Assembly: GCA_013398955.1 (NCBI GenBank)
Contig: VWPU01000911.1
Location: 186,001-250,000 of the forward strand
Length of the DNA stretch: 64,000 nt
Origin: Callaeas wilsoni
Taxonomy: Eukaryota; Chordata; Aves; Passeriformes; Callaeidae
Reading direction: 5' to 3'
Shown here: one piece after another, positions 28,801 through 39,349 of the stretch
Numbering within the stretch: position 1 is the first letter of the stretch
Layout: each line of letters opens with the position of its first letter
Made by a program: the position numbers and the translations under genes
The notes under the pieces: model-generated
What the model was told of the DNA's origin: nothing
What the model saw: only the letters and a program-made list of their open reading frames with translations
The model's database searches: none

Positions 28801-30379
28801 TATCTCCAAAGGCCATCCGTTCCACCCAGACAGTGCAGAGTTCTACATCAAACCTCCTCACCTGATGGTCCCAAGGTTCATTCATGCTCTCTGCAAGGCA
28901 ACATCGACTTCCAAGTGGAACAATTTCTAAGCTGAGGACCATTCTCTAGTAACAGTCCTAAAGGGGCTGGAGGGACGAGATCCTTCCTAGTCTCCTTCTG
29001 ACAACCTAGAAATCATCTTAGTGGGATGAGGCAAGCAGAGCTACCTCGGACCTTGATTATTCATGTTTGCAACTACAGAGCACACAAGGAGGAACAGGTA
29101 ATAGTCAGGTTGTCAGTTGTTTCCCTATCTCCTGCTGGTCACTGCTCAGCCTATCAGCAGCACAGCACTGCAGCCACCACAGCCGCCCAGCAGAGGCAGA
29201 AGGCAAATCTCAACAGAATACACTGCCAAAATGTGCTCTCTCCACTTACAGGCCAGTGTATCATTCCTACAAGGGACGAGCCACAGAACGTACTGCCTGA
29301 GACAGAAAACCACCTCCTACCTAACTGCAACACTGCTATTTTATACCACATTGTAAAAAGACCTGTAAGGTCAACAGAAAGCACCATCAGAGAATCAGGC
29401 TCTTCCACATCCTTGTCAAGGTCACACTCTCTTATCAGTGTGTGGCTCAAGGCAGTCTCCTTGGCATTGACCTTTCCATTCCTGCCTTAGGAAGGCACCA
29501 AGGAGATACAGATATGAATGCTATCCACATGATGGAATCATCACATCTGCACAAACTATTCTTACTTCTTGTTATGGAGAATGAGTCTAACTGGAAAAGT
29601 GTGGGGTGCCACATGGCAGAGTCCTTATGAAAAAAGCGTAAGGTCAGAGTCATTGAACAATACCAAAATACCAAGTGTCAAACCAGAGATTACTTCAGCT
29701 GTGCTCTCAGTACTCTGGAGGATAACTTGAATTTCACGTGCAAAGACAGTAAAAATTGTAGACAGCTTTTTCCTTCTTTTTCCCTTTTAATCTTTGTATT
29801 TTTTAATCTTTAGAAAAGAAGAATGAAAACTTTTAGTTTGGTATGCCCTTCAGAGCCACTAGAAGCAGACAGCAAGCACAAGCCCACCTCATGTCTAAAA
29901 TAAGCAATTAAAAAAAAAGCACATCACAAACCCACTTTGAGCAATCAAGATTAGGACATGCAACACATTATTAAATCAAATGAGATAAACTGTTCCAGTC
30001 TACAAAAATTTGTCCGCTATTTTAAAGGCATGGTTGACAATTCACTTTCTTGTGTCACTACCTGCCTTTACAGTCTTACGGGCACCGCATCGCATCACTT
30101 TTTATTGGCTACGTTTCTTCACAAAACAGAAAGAGACAACACAAAATAAAAAACACAGCTAGGGAGACTCCGATCCACCATTAACCATCTATGGTCAAAG
30201 CATCCAATTAAATCTACCTTATCAATATCTTCCTCTTCTTCTTCCTCTTCTTCCTCTTCAGAGAAGTCAAGGAGTTTCTTGGCAAGCAGGGGATGCCACT
30301 GAAGACACTTCCTTTTTGGTCGCTTCCCAGTTCCTTCACCTTCTGTTGAGTGATCCTTATTCCTACTACTGCCTTTCAT
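7767..30379 (-). CDS. BBX: BBX, HMG-box transcription factor (5' half of coding region, spliced, continues beyond position 1)
   Basis: BBX (Bobby sox homolog, HMG box-containing protein 2) is a nuclear DNA-binding protein related to SOX/TCF-type HMG factors and linked to cell-cycle progression. Six exons join in frame: 30218-30379, 28446-28688, 21793-21991, 16342-16409, 10091-10171, 7767-7847. They encode residues 1-278. All introns examined begin GT and end AG, and phases match (0, 0, 1, 0, 0). Family identity comes from the start [11 protein letters not shown], the segment [20 protein letters not shown], the HMG box beginning [20 protein letters not shown], the segment [15 protein letters not shown], and [14 protein letters not shown], all hallmarks of vertebrate BBX. 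The protein is normally above 900 residues, so about two thirds, including the large central exon, lies off the low-coordinate edge. No frameshift or stop is seen. The promoter and most of the 5' UTR are not identified. Confidence 0.96.
7848..10090 (-). other. BBX: BBX intron between the two 81-bp repeat exons
   Basis: This is a 2.24 kb intron of plain AT-rich sequence. It was searched by eye on the minus strand for a further LFQFAE exon, since mammals have a third, shorter unit at this place. None was found. Confidence 0.7.
10091..10171 (-). CDS. BBX: BBX 81-bp repeat exon, first copy (residues 225-251)
   Basis: This exon is exactly 27 codons, phase 0 at both ends. The acceptor is CCTTGTTTCAG and the donor is GAG followed by GTGAG. 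The peptide starts [18 protein letters not shown] and ends KSSLFQFAE. It is serine/threonine rich with a constant LFQFAE end, and it is homologous to the exon at 7767-7847: 11 of 27 residues are identical, concentrated at both ends. In mammalian BBX the corresponding unit follows the LLLAGEHAL segment, as here. Because the exon is symmetric it can be skipped without changing frame. Confidence 0.95.
10172..16341 (-). other. BBX: BBX intron, 6.2 kb
   Basis: The intron is mostly AT-rich with no recognisable exon. A GC- and CpG-richer block lies at about 12890-13270 (see separate entry). A short TA run lies near 14076-14085. Several open frames of 60-111 codons around 12100-13440 overlap one another on both strands and have no recognisable domain. 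Confidence 0.65.
12890..13270. promoter_or_regulatory. Intronic CpG-richer block, possible regulatory element
   Basis: Roughly twenty CpG dinucleotides occur in about 380 bases, whereas the flanking intron has very few. No repeat family was recognised. It could be a small intronic CpG island, an alternative promoter or an enhancer; it could also be a decayed GC-rich insertion. No transcription start or splice structure can be shown. Confidence 0.3.
16342..16409 (-). CDS. BBX: BBX small exon (residues 202-224)
   Basis: This is a 68-base exon, too short for ordinary ORF detection, found by its peptide: [20 protein letters not shown] followed by AQE. The first codon is completed by the G left over from the preceding exon. 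The acceptor is CTCTTTCAACAG and the donor is GAG followed by GTATGG. The segment [14 protein letters not shown] is strongly conserved in the family and reads as a short hydrophobic helix, possibly a protein-contact motif; no function is assigned here. Removing this exon alone would shift the frame, since 68 is not a multiple of three. Confidence 0.95.
18092..18350 (-). repeat. Probable ancient CR1/L3-like LINE relic
   Basis: On the plus strand the segment resembles the reverse complement of old amniote CR1-type 3' regions: a CTTTCTTCCAGTTTTTAGCTTAAAT block, then a CTCAGGGCCAGGTAGTACATGTTTTTTCTGAT-like block, and further on a TAGTCTAAACAATTC block. Divergence is high and the ends are guesses. 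Element orientation is the same as BBX. Confidence 0.4.
20998..21060. repeat. A-rich purine tract with a 17-A run
   Basis: An uninterrupted A run occupies 21006-21022, followed by GGAAAAAGG-type purine repeats. There is no recognisable retrogene or SINE body upstream of it, so it is read as a simple low-complexity tract. Confidence 0.8.
21793..21991 (-). CDS. BBX: BBX exon with end of HMG box and basic tail (residues 136-201)
   Basis: This is a 199-base exon. The acceptor TTTTCTTTTCTAG is a strong polypyrimidine site, and the exon opens TACAAGGATGC, giving [16 protein letters not shown], the C-terminal end of the HMG box and its extension. It continues with TTNKPVK, a serine/basic stretch (NRKKLW, SSRKVTK) and [11 protein letters not shown]. 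It ends on a single G, so the next exon completes an aspartate codon. The donor is GTGAGA. Basic residues after the box are common in HMG factors and may stabilise DNA binding or act in nuclear import; that role is inferred. Compared with mammalian BBX the region after KPVK is the most changed part. Confidence 0.96.
22670..22687 (+). other. G-rich tract, G-quadruplex motif
   Basis: Runs of 3, 8 and 5 guanines are separated by single bases. Splitting the eight-G run gives four G-tracts with short loops, which meets the usual quadruplex pattern. It lies on the strand opposite to the BBX transcript, so it is a DNA rather than RNA candidate. A second G run follows at 22711-22716. Confidence 0.6.
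23671..23715 (+). other. Purine tract with G-quadruplex motif
   Basis: Five G-runs of three or more occur at 23675-23677, 23680-23682, 23690-23693, 23695-23697 and 23701-23703, with loops of 2, 7, 1 and 3 bases. The surrounding sequence is almost all purine (GGGAAGG-type). It may equally be a simple GGGAA-type repeat. It lies on the template strand of BBX. Confidence 0.6.
23840..24010. promoter_or_regulatory. Low-repeat intronic block, candidate conserved noncoding element
   Basis: This segment has several AATTGAATTATT/TAATTTG/TTTTAATCAG-type homeodomain-like cores mixed with high-complexity sequence and no repeat match that I recognise. This is weak, compositional evidence only. Conservation cannot be assessed from one sequence. 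Confidence 0.2.
25151..25365 (-). repeat. CR1 LINE fragment (3' end at left)
   Basis: On the plus strand this reads as the reverse complement of a CR1 3' end. It starts AGAATCACACAGTCAGTGAG, then AAAAAGACCTCTGACATCAA, GTCCAACCTACAGACCAAC, and CACCTCCAGGGATGGTGACT followed by CCACCACCGCCCAGGGCAG. The element therefore runs on the minus strand, same sense as BBX. The right end fades into unique sequence. A 178-codon minus-strand open frame over 24961-25497 crosses it and is not a gene. Confidence 0.88.
26655..26759 (+). repeat. CR1 LINE fragment, short 3' end
   Basis: About 100 bases end in the classic CR1 tail: GAGCAGTGGGTTGGACCAGA, a CGATCTCCAGAGG segment, TTCCAACCCCAACCATTCTG and the terminal microsatellite TGGTTCTGTGA. 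It is heavily 5'-truncated and lies antisense to BBX. Confidence 0.88.
28446..28688 (-). CDS. BBX: BBX exon carrying most of the HMG box (residues 55-135)
   Basis: This is a 243-base exon, phase 0 at both ends. The acceptor is TTCTGCCAG before GTGCCGCTC, and the donor is GAG followed by GTATG. It encodes [12 protein letters not shown], an acidic stretch [10 protein letters not shown], and then HMG-box residues 80-135. Visible box features are the N-terminal [12 protein letters not shown] (helix 1, minor-groove contact strand), the basic [15 protein letters not shown] segment, the ATKILADWW core of helix 2 and [13 protein letters not shown] of helix 3. The paired tryptophans and the PMNAF motif are typical of sequence-specific HMG boxes. 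The box is split by the intron between residues 135 and 136. The open frame runs upstream past the acceptor into intron; that part is not coding, because the acceptor joins cleanly to DIDK of the previous exon. Confidence 0.97.
28689..30217 (-). other. BBX: BBX intron between first coding exon and HMG exon, 1.5 kb
   Basis: This is a short intron beginning GTAGAT and ending TTCTGCCAG. It has no repeat or exon that I can recognise. The open frames here (for example 29026-29490 plus strand) have no recognisable domain. Confidence 0.75.
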
Positions 30380-30388
30380 TACTGTGAC
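30218..30388 (-). CDS. BBX: BBX first coding exon (residues 1-54) with 9 nt of 5' UTR
   Basis: The ATG is at 30377-30379 on the minus strand, with G at -3, so the context is acceptable. Coding runs to 30218 and ends DIDK, followed by the donor GTAGAT. The likely acceptor is GCATGACAG, leaving a 9-base UTR remnant (30380-30388); a second AG seven bases further in is a possible alternative. The peptide has a basic patch GKRPKRK (residues 18-24), a possible nuclear localisation signal. Next comes the BBX signature [16 protein letters not shown], then ten consecutive glutamates (41-50) and DIDK. This start is chosen because it matches the family's N-terminus exactly and the exon begins only a few bases upstream. 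The true transcription start must be in one or more upstream untranslated exons. Confidence 0.95.
30230..30259 (-). repeat. BBX: GAA/GAG triplet tract coding for ten glutamates
   Basis: Ten consecutive GAA or GAG codons (residues 41-50) form an imperfect trinucleotide repeat inside the first coding exon. It continues into DIDK. Mixed codons lower its slippage rate compared with a pure repeat. Confidence 0.9.
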
Positions 30389-33300
30389 CTGTCATGCAAA
30401 AATATTGATAAATTCACAACAAACCCTTAGGCATAAATGACCATCAAACCAGTGACAAATATGAGGCACGAATGCAAAACTCTCAGAAGTTTCTGGCAAG
30501 GTATTAGGTAGAGATTTATTCCAATTATTAACATAAGCATGGATGTACTTTATGCAATCTTAACACTTCCACATAACGCCTAGAGTAACTAGAAATACAC
30601 AATTTAAGAGCATGAAGTACAAATGTCAGCTAGTCCAGCTCTCTAATGTGTTCCTGTCTGAAGGATGGCAGAGAAGTCCTTCAGTAGCCAAGTGAGTGAG
30701 AGACTCCACAGCTCTCCCACACCTACATCCATTGCAGCTTTTCCTATTTTGCCACTGAAAATGTCGATGGCAGGATATCCCTCTTTCTCACAGTGGAATA
30801 TATCACCAGCCACTCATGTGTTAATCATGCACTTATATACACCAATGTTAATACAGGCCCCATGAGACTACGAGGTAGGATTTTAACAGCAGTGCCATTG
30901 AAAGGTGCAATAGGGAAATCTGAGTCCCTAAGAGAAGTGAATTTTAATATACAAATTTGAAGCAAACAACCAGAGGTAGTTATGCTGGCATTTCCAAAGT
31001 ACTGCACAGGAAACAAAAACCATGTGCTGAGCCAAGTGCATGCAGAAGACAAATCACATTTACCTCGGTCTATGCCCCTATCTAAAAAATACCTCAGAAC
31101 TAGCTCTTAGTAAAAACACATGCTTAATACATCCAAAGTAACAGTTTAAGGGTTGACTTAAGAGATGTGCTACCCAACTGAGGGACAAATAAATATATAA
31201 ACAAGTAAAACCTGCACATCACATCTAAGTACTGAAGCGCACAGCAAGCAAGTGCTGCTGGCACACAGTCTGGTCCCTTGTAGCCTTCTGTTAGCATTGT
31301 GTAATATCAGTGGCAATCCTGACAGGAGCATGGCTAGCTTTTCAAGAAAGCAACACAAACATCAAAACAAACTGAACCTAAGAGTGGTTAGCCAGCTACA
31401 TCTTTATAAAGCCAATAAATCTGACGAAGGCTCACAGGGGTTTCTCACCAGCAGGATAAAGCAGCTGCACTAAGCCCTGGTCCCACAGGCAAAGCCAGAA
31501 GAAGCTGTGTTGCTGACTCTCAGGAAAAGGGCATGGGAAGAGTCAAACCTTCTAACTGCAAGGCCACGATGCATTTTAGGCTGCTGCTTTCTGTAAGATG
31601 CCTGGTATGGCACTACTGTTTCAGCCTACACTGGCAGAAGAGAAAGCTGCCACACTCGCACTTAGACCAGCTACCTGAGCTGTTGTGCCACCTCTGGGGC
31701 AAAAGCCCCACAAGAACCATCTCGCACAGTTCCAGCCACGCTCCTACATTTAGTGAGCACTAATTCTGGTTTTGGATGATCTCTTCTGGGTGTTTCTTGT
31801 TGGTTAACTCACTGGCATTTTGGCAATGTGCCCTTGTTAGCACCAGAAACATGCATAAGCAGCTGCTTCCCCTACAGACTCTCAACAGTGCAGAAAGCTG
31901 AAGGACCTTCAGCCACTGCTTGCTGGAGCAACAACTGAAGTCTGAAGGAAGAAGGTTCAGAAATTTTAACCTACCATTTTAAAATGGCATTTTCCTGGAT
32001 GTATACTGAAGTTTGTTAGCTCCTCCCCACTTGTCAGCATTACCTGCCCCCCTACTAATTAAGGAAGCCCTGTAACTTTATAGTAACTTTGTCCATTAAG
32101 TGACATACTTTGCTATCCACATAATGCCACTTCTACCTGGAAAACATTTAAACTTTGATTTCATATCACCCACTCCTCTGTTAATTTTCTGTAACCAATT
32201 CCTGTAGGTTGCAGGAAGTTTTATACAGCACACAACCATGCACCATTTCACCTAAATCTTCATCTGTGACTTGCAAGGCAAATACAAAAATTACTTTGGC
32301 TCTAAATAAACACTGAAGTGTGGAAAATTAAGCCACAATCCAGTATCACGAAATACATGTTTGAAATTGTTCTTATCCCACTGTGACCTCTGCCATGTAC
32401 CACACTGCACTGTGTTCTCCATCTGTCTCTCTTCCTAAAGTGCTGAACCACCATTTGCTTTTGTTTGGGGTGTTTTCAGACACAAATCAACAAAGCTGAG
32501 TTAATGTTCAAGCAGGAACTTCAGCTCCCGTGGGTAGCAGAGATTTGTTCAGAGATTGCTAAGTGATACAGATCTGCCTCTTACTGTAGTCAATAAAGCA
32601 TGTGGCCTATTTCTGAGCATGATAAATATGCTACAAGTACAATGGGAAGAGCTACTCCAGCCCTTACCACTGACTCGTCTACATGAGCTAATCATATGGC
32701 TTCTGTCTAAAATCAGTCCTAAGTATGATGAATACTACTAGTAGCCTTCTACTTTGTTACCATGAAACCAAAAATTTGAGAAGTGCTCCGTGATCCTCCT
32801 TTACAAAGCTCAGCTGAAGTCTCAGGGCTATTTCAACAATAGCACTGCCTTTAGCTGGCACCTCTCTGCTGCCCTTAAAAGGATGAGCAAGGGAAGACTT
32901 CACAGGACTTAGGCATATTTTACCTCTTTTCTCCATCACCCCTGAGGCCCTGCCTATGCTCTGTGCTGAGTTTGGCAAGGCAGCACAGAGCCAAGCAGCA
33001 GTCACCTTGCAAATCCCAAAGGGGCTCTCAGTACCTTACAGCTCTTCACCACAGCTGAGCTCACAATAATTTTTGTTTTCCATGCATGAAGGCTAGGTAT
33101 TAAACACTCACCACTAAAATAAATTAATCAAAGCTCCTCATACATTAGTGCTAAAATAAAAATGTATGCTCAGCTTCAGGAATTCAAGAGATGTTCATCA
33201 GGTCGTTTCATTAAATTGTGAACCATTTTATGATACAGAGTAAGTCAGATCCTGGCCTGTCATACAAGCACCATATACTACAGAAAAACACAGTCATTCT

Positions 33301-36300
33301 TTGCTTCTGCTTTGGAGTGAAATTCCGCAATGGCCAACAACAAAAACCCTCATGGATTTTGACCCCACTGATGGAAGGACTGAGGCCACAGATAAGACTT
33401 CAAACTTCATGTTTACATCATGGACTGGAAGTCCCTCACTTCTTAAGTATGTCAAGCTATATACTCTACCCTCTATGCCTGCACTTCTTTCCTATAAAAT
33501 AGGTGGTAATTCGTAACATGAACACATAAAATTATTTCCTTCCTCTTAAGTGTGGGTCATAGCCTATTTTTACATACTTTTGTGTTTCCAAATCCTCCTT
33601 CCCCACTTTTATTTCTTCAGGTCCCCATAAGTTTTGACCTACATTTCAGAGACTTTTTTTGGTGTGCACCTTTTGCTGATGCCCCTCTCAGTCAAATACA
33701 GGATTGGCATAATGAAAAATGTTCTAATTCTTTACTATATTACGTGGGACTTTTCCTGTTAAAAATGGATGCCAACATAGTGTGGTAAACTTGTTTTCCT
33801 CTGGATTGCTTCATCTTTTATTTTACTACCCCCCCACTTTATGAGCATTTGTGTCCTAATTGCTGATACATTCACATACTCGTATAATTATGAGAGAAAC
33901 CCATAAAAAATCCAGGCAAATGCAAAATACAGCTAACATGGACATTTTCCTTACTTTGGGCAAGATGTAGCAGAATGCATGTATTATTATGATTAAATGA
34001 CAGTGAAAGTTTTACTGCCATTATTTACTTCTGGAATGGCAAAACATCAATGGAATCCAGTTACCTGACTCTTAAGACTATTTATTTATCTGATTTTTTT
34101 TTTTTCCCTCGACACATCATGAGTAGCATGTTAGCCGCTTGTTTTACATGAGAGACTGGAAGCTGGCAGACAGAAGCAAGCAAAAATACCAGCTGCTTCT
34201 CTCACTTTCAGGGATCCCCAAGCACTGGTGAGCATCCCTACCAGCAGGCTTTTAAAGAAAGAGCTGGACTTGGACCCTACAAGAACTGAAGCACACATTT
34301 AAGCTTGGCAATTGAAAAGTTCCATAGAAAGTCACAGAACAAGCCACGGGCAATCTTTGAGAGATTTGGGCTAAAAAGTAGAGAAGATACAAAACATCCG
34401 AAGTGCAAAGTTTGCAGTAACTGGAATACACAACACACAAGAAAAAGTAATTTCTTCTACAGATATCAGTAAAAATATCATGTATCTTATAAGGCTTTTA
34501 GAAGTTTACAAGAGTAAAAATTATTAAAACTGAGCAACAAGATTTTACAAGTTACTTCTCAGCTTAAAGATGACAAAAATGAAGTGACAGCCACAAGGGA
34601 GAAAGTAGGAATATTTCAACAAGACAAGACAAAGGTATGGACTGCTTTCCTTAAAATAAGCCACATATGCTTTATAATGTCACTAGAGGATACCTGTCAA
34701 GGCTGACATGATCCATTGACAGCAAGACAGCATCAGGGTGACATTCTACATCTACTTTTAGTGCATATACAGATCAAACATTACAGAAATATTACATCAG
34801 TACAAAAAGTTTAAGAATTTTCTTGTGTGTGTGTGCTGGCTGTCCTTGATGTCCTAGAAACATTAATCAATCACAGTCTTCTTGGATGTGTTACAAATAT
34901 ATATATCTAATAGAGCTTCAAAGGGAAAAAAAAAAAGATTCCTTAAGAAAAGAGGTGGATGGTGGAGGGAAAGCAGGGGAGAAGACGTTTAGCTTTTTAC
35001 TGCCTATCTTTCTATTTCAAACACATAACTGTTTACATGTCTTTGTTTTTTAATTGTTTATTAACAACAAGCATTTGATTACATTTGGTAGTGTTTTGTT
35101 TTTCTGCTATCTTCCTCTGTTATTTGTAAAACCTTATATACACAGGTGACCAACTTCAGCAGTACTAATCTTGGGACTATCTCATCCCAGTGCTGATCTC
35201 TCACTGAGAATGCTGCTTGTGCTAAATAAGCTACACTCGATAAACTACATCCACAAACACCAAAATCCTTACAAAGGTCTTTGAAAGTAGCCAAGTGCTC
35301 TAAGGCACATGTAATACAGGTTAGAAAGAAATGCAAGACCTGCAAAAGCAGAACCCCATAGACATGGATTGTGACTGTGGTGTAGTCCCTGTTGGAAGAT
35401 TCTCCACAGAACAACATCTGAGCTTCAGCAACTCTCATTTCCATGAGGACAGTGGAAATGAATTTCTGACTTCCTGTTAACTTAAAAAACCCCCCACATT
35501 TCCTGGAGCCCAGCTGAGCCCTTAGTTGATTCAATGAAGTTTACTGGTACAAAGAAGCAAAGGCAGAGTTTCAAGTGGATTTTCCACACTTTCTGCTCTG
35601 TTTTACACTATCTAAGTTCTCTACTACATGATAAAAACAAATGCTAATGAGAAAAGAGAGGACTGAACTATGACACTAATAGTTGTTTTGGGGACTACTG
35701 AGTCAGTGACCTGAGCTGTTTCAATAAAGAAGCAGGAAACTGGGAAATGAGTTCATGTTCTCAGCAGTCTAGTGGGCTGAAGAGGTATTTGAATTTTCAC
35801 ATGAAAGCAAAAGGAGATTGCTGGCTGTAAAGTACACCTACACAAATACAAGAAGTGGTTTTTTTTAAAAAAACAAGTTTATTTTAGCTCTGGAATAACT
35901 GAACCAGAGTATTTCTATAATGTATGACAAAAACTAGTTGGCACTAATTGCTGACCAGTCAGTGAATACACTCTTTATCGCTTCACAGCAGAAAGCCATT
36001 AATGAGCTTTCTGATTTTCAGAGATGTGATGGTTTAATGGGGGACACGCTGAGACTCAATGGGGTCCTGTTTGCCAGCGGAGGTTTGGGAGAGACTGTCA
36101 CCACACGAAACACTTAGCAACATAGCTACAAGTGTTAGTTAATTTTTAATGACACACTCTTCCATCTTCAGAAATTATTTTAAACTGTTCCTTATTCTCA
36201 AACTCGAATCTCAGTTGCTTGCTTTCTTTGTTCTCTAATACATAAAATTAAACCCCAAGATCATCACAAAATGTCAACAGCACTTTTTTAAAATTTTGGG

Positions 36301-39135
36301 TTTTTTTTTAAAGTGTCCCTTTCATACCTGCCGAAGAGAAAGAAAAGCAACATATAACGCAAGTCAACAGAGTTTGAACTTCAACTCCACTCTTTTCATT
36401 TAGACATGCAAAATAAGAAATATTTTCTTTGGCATTTTTTAATGCAAAGCAATCAACCAAGCTTTGTCTAGTATGAAAAACACTTTATGTTGAACGACTG
36501 TACTCACTGTAGCACCTTTTGCCTCTGTGAGGAGGCTCGTTGGTGCAGATGAAGGGAAAGAACCGATGGAAGAGTTTGTCTCACAGAAACAGGTCTGGGG
36601 CTGTAAGTCACTAACATCTTTACTCAAATAGAAGCATATGAACAGGAGCCTAGAGTCACTTAGGAAAAAGCAGTTGTCTGAAGATTCAGGTCTTAACCAT
36701 AACAAGACTTTTTGTTGTCTTGAATTTAAGCTACAATAGGACATTTGCTATTGTAGGACTCGTTTTAGACTTCAGCAGCTGCAGAGGCAGAAACATGAAA
36801 ACCAGAAACCCAGTAAGTCACAGGCTACAGCTATACTTACTCCACCAAGCAAGACTCCAGTGACACACTCTGCTAGCCAAAATTTCTGGGTCATAAAAAG
36901 TGCAGAAGACAAGCATTTGTTAGGGTGAGATCCACCTTTCTGGACACCAGGCGCTAACCACCCTGTGTGCCAAAAGATCACCAGCAAGTCTGCCTACAAC
37001 CCTGTGCATCTGCTGGAAAAAAAGCACTTGGATTATTAGCCTAGCAACTTCCTTTGCCTGGAGCTCCTGGAGAGCAGGCAGGGGTTTCTTTTGCTGCATG
37101 TTCTGTGCAGTGCTAACACAAAGGAATCACAAACTGGGGAGCAGGGCAAGGCTTCCTGCACATGCAGATGAGATCACTCACCCAGGGGATGGACACACTG
37201 GGACACCTGCACTACCAAACCTGGCTCTGCTTCTACGTGAAGGAGATGTAACCCACAGAGCCTCGAAATTCTGGCATCCTTTTGCTCCAAAGCAGCATTC
37301 TTTTTGTTTCTACATTTGCTGCCACAACAGGAGAGAGCACCAAGAAACCTGAGAAGGTGAGTAGAATAAATGCCTGAAATTCTAAACACAGAGGTGGCAG
37401 AGCCCAACCTACTTTGCAATACTTCCTCCCACAGAGGGGAGGTAATGACAACACCTGCTACAAAGCCCTCTACTGACACCAGAGTAATTTATCAACAGAG
37501 CACTTTTCCTCCAGGAACATAGAGTAGACTGTAAAATGCAACTACCTCTCAGGCAAGTGCTTGTCTGCAGAGCATCACAGACCATAGCAACAGCACAATC
37601 CAAAAAAGCACTGACTTTCAGGAAGTTAGAGCTGAGAGAGCACACTATGAAAAATTTGCTTTGTGTTCCTGTGTGAGCAGGACTACCTGAGCCCGCACGG
37701 GGAGCAGCTTTTCTAGAAGGACCGCTGTCATTCCTGCATTTCCCAGTATTTCAATGTTGCAAAATGAAAACCTTCGTGATTTGTCAACTGGATTACCAGG
37801 AGTTCTCCCTAGCTTTTGCAACTCATTAAATGCTTAATCTCAGCATAAAGAGATTTTTAGAGTCAGTGAGCTCACAGGTAAGATGGTCACAGGAAAAACT
37901 TAATGAATTTCAGTGCATGGACATTCCTATCAGATCATACCCAGGAGGGCATCTGCAGCTCAGCAACAGCTTCCTCACTGAAGGGACTAATCAGGTCAAG
38001 AAATCAAAGTCAAATTGGAATTTTATGTGAACAAGAAGGATGGCCTGGAGTTCTGCTCACAGCCTTCAGAGGATGACGCCCTATGAATGAAAAAAAAAAA
38101 AGAAAAAAGTACATGTTCTAGACTTGCCACTCCCAAAGCTCCGTTTTTATCTGTGATTAGCAGGCATACAAATTGCTGTAGGGTGCAGTCATGGCAGAAA
38201 CACAGCCAAGTGCTTTTGTGCAGTGCAGGGCAGCACAAAGAGGAGACGTTCCTGCAGCAGACATCGCAGGGGGAGCACAGCTGAATGGCAAAATTGTTCA
38301 ACTCTCCTTTTCACCTCTTGTTGATTGTGTCCCAGTGTCTTCTGCAAAACCAGGACAGTGCAGCTGTGTCCATCCCTACTGTAACCCATTCTAAGGTTCA
38401 CCATGTGCATAACGGAGCTTTCATAATAAAATTCACTCATAATTACCACCAGTGTCAAGGGAACCATATACAGCTGTATGAGCAAATGAAAGAATTACTC
38501 CCTTAATACATATTTAATAGGCCATAAAATATCCCTGCGCAACCCCGTATTGTTTGTCTACTTCTGCTCTCTTCAATTCCAGTGCAATAGGCTAAGGTAG
38601 TTGTCTAAACATCCCCTTGAACGGCTACTACCCACTACTCCTCTGCAAGGAGAATCAAACTAATGGCTACAGAAAGTATTTACTCAGCTTTGTGCATCTT
38701 CAATATAAAGCCCATAAATCATGGTAATGTAACTCTTATGCATCTCAGAAACAACCATAAAGATGCTACACAAGAAAAGGGGCATGTGCCATGTTCACTA
38801 ACAGAAATACCACAAGACTGACTTGATAATAAATTATTAGCTACTAAAATATTTTCATCAGAATCAAATTGTCACAGTCACCTTCCATCTTCCCCTACCA
38901 AGAGGCACAAGTGTGTAACGTCAAAAATGAAAAATGAACCCTTGTGAGTCTGTTCCCTGTATGAACCCCTCCCTACCAAACTTGGAGTAATTTCCAAGCT
39001 ATTGACCATATTAAAGCAGCAACTTTGCCAAAATACATTGTATCTCAAGTTAGGCACAATGCAAGAAGGTAAACAGAATGGCAAGGCAAAGCAGAATTTT
39101 GCTAAAACAAATGGCTATAAATCTCTTCTCCCAAA
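30389..39135. other. Noncoding stretch upstream of the BBX start exon
   Basis: This is probably 5' intron of BBX. No coding exon can be supported on either strand. Contents seen are a TG dinucleotide run at 34824-34835, a T run at 34094-34105, a short TA run near 34897-34905 and otherwise AT-rich unique sequence. One or more untranslated BBX exons could be hidden here, but there is no sequence handle for them. Confidence 0.6.
34824..34835. repeat. TG dinucleotide microsatellite
   Basis: Six TG units in a row; short. Confidence 0.85.
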
Positions 39136-39349
39136 CAACAAGAGGAAACGGCCTCACGTTCAGACTGGATATAAGGAAAAACTTCCCCACCAAAAGGCTT
39201 GTCAAGCATTGGCTGCTCAGGGATCTGGCTGAGTTGCCATCACTAGAGGTCTTTTAAAAGACATGTAGAAGTGGCATTTAGGGACATGGCTTAGTGGTGG
39301 ACTTCAAAGATCTTCAGGGATTTTCCTACCTAAACAATTCTATGGTTCC
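39136..39349 (+). repeat. CR1 LINE fragment, 3' end
   Basis: CR1 blocks in order are GGCCTCACGTTCAGACTGGA, TATAAGGAAAAACTTC, AAAAGGCTTGTCAAGCATTG, AGTTGCCATCACTAGAGGTC, GACATGTAGAAGTGGCATTT, AGGGACATGGCTTAGTGGTG and a terminal TTCTATGGTTC. It is the same 3'-end type as the copy at 25151-25365 but in opposite orientation, antisense to BBX. Confidence 0.92.

Noticed and set aside
35079..35534. 151-codon minus-strand open frame upstream of the BBX start exon
   Set aside because: Cysteine/leucine-rich but no family match, no clear splice sites, and the surrounding sequence is AT-rich.
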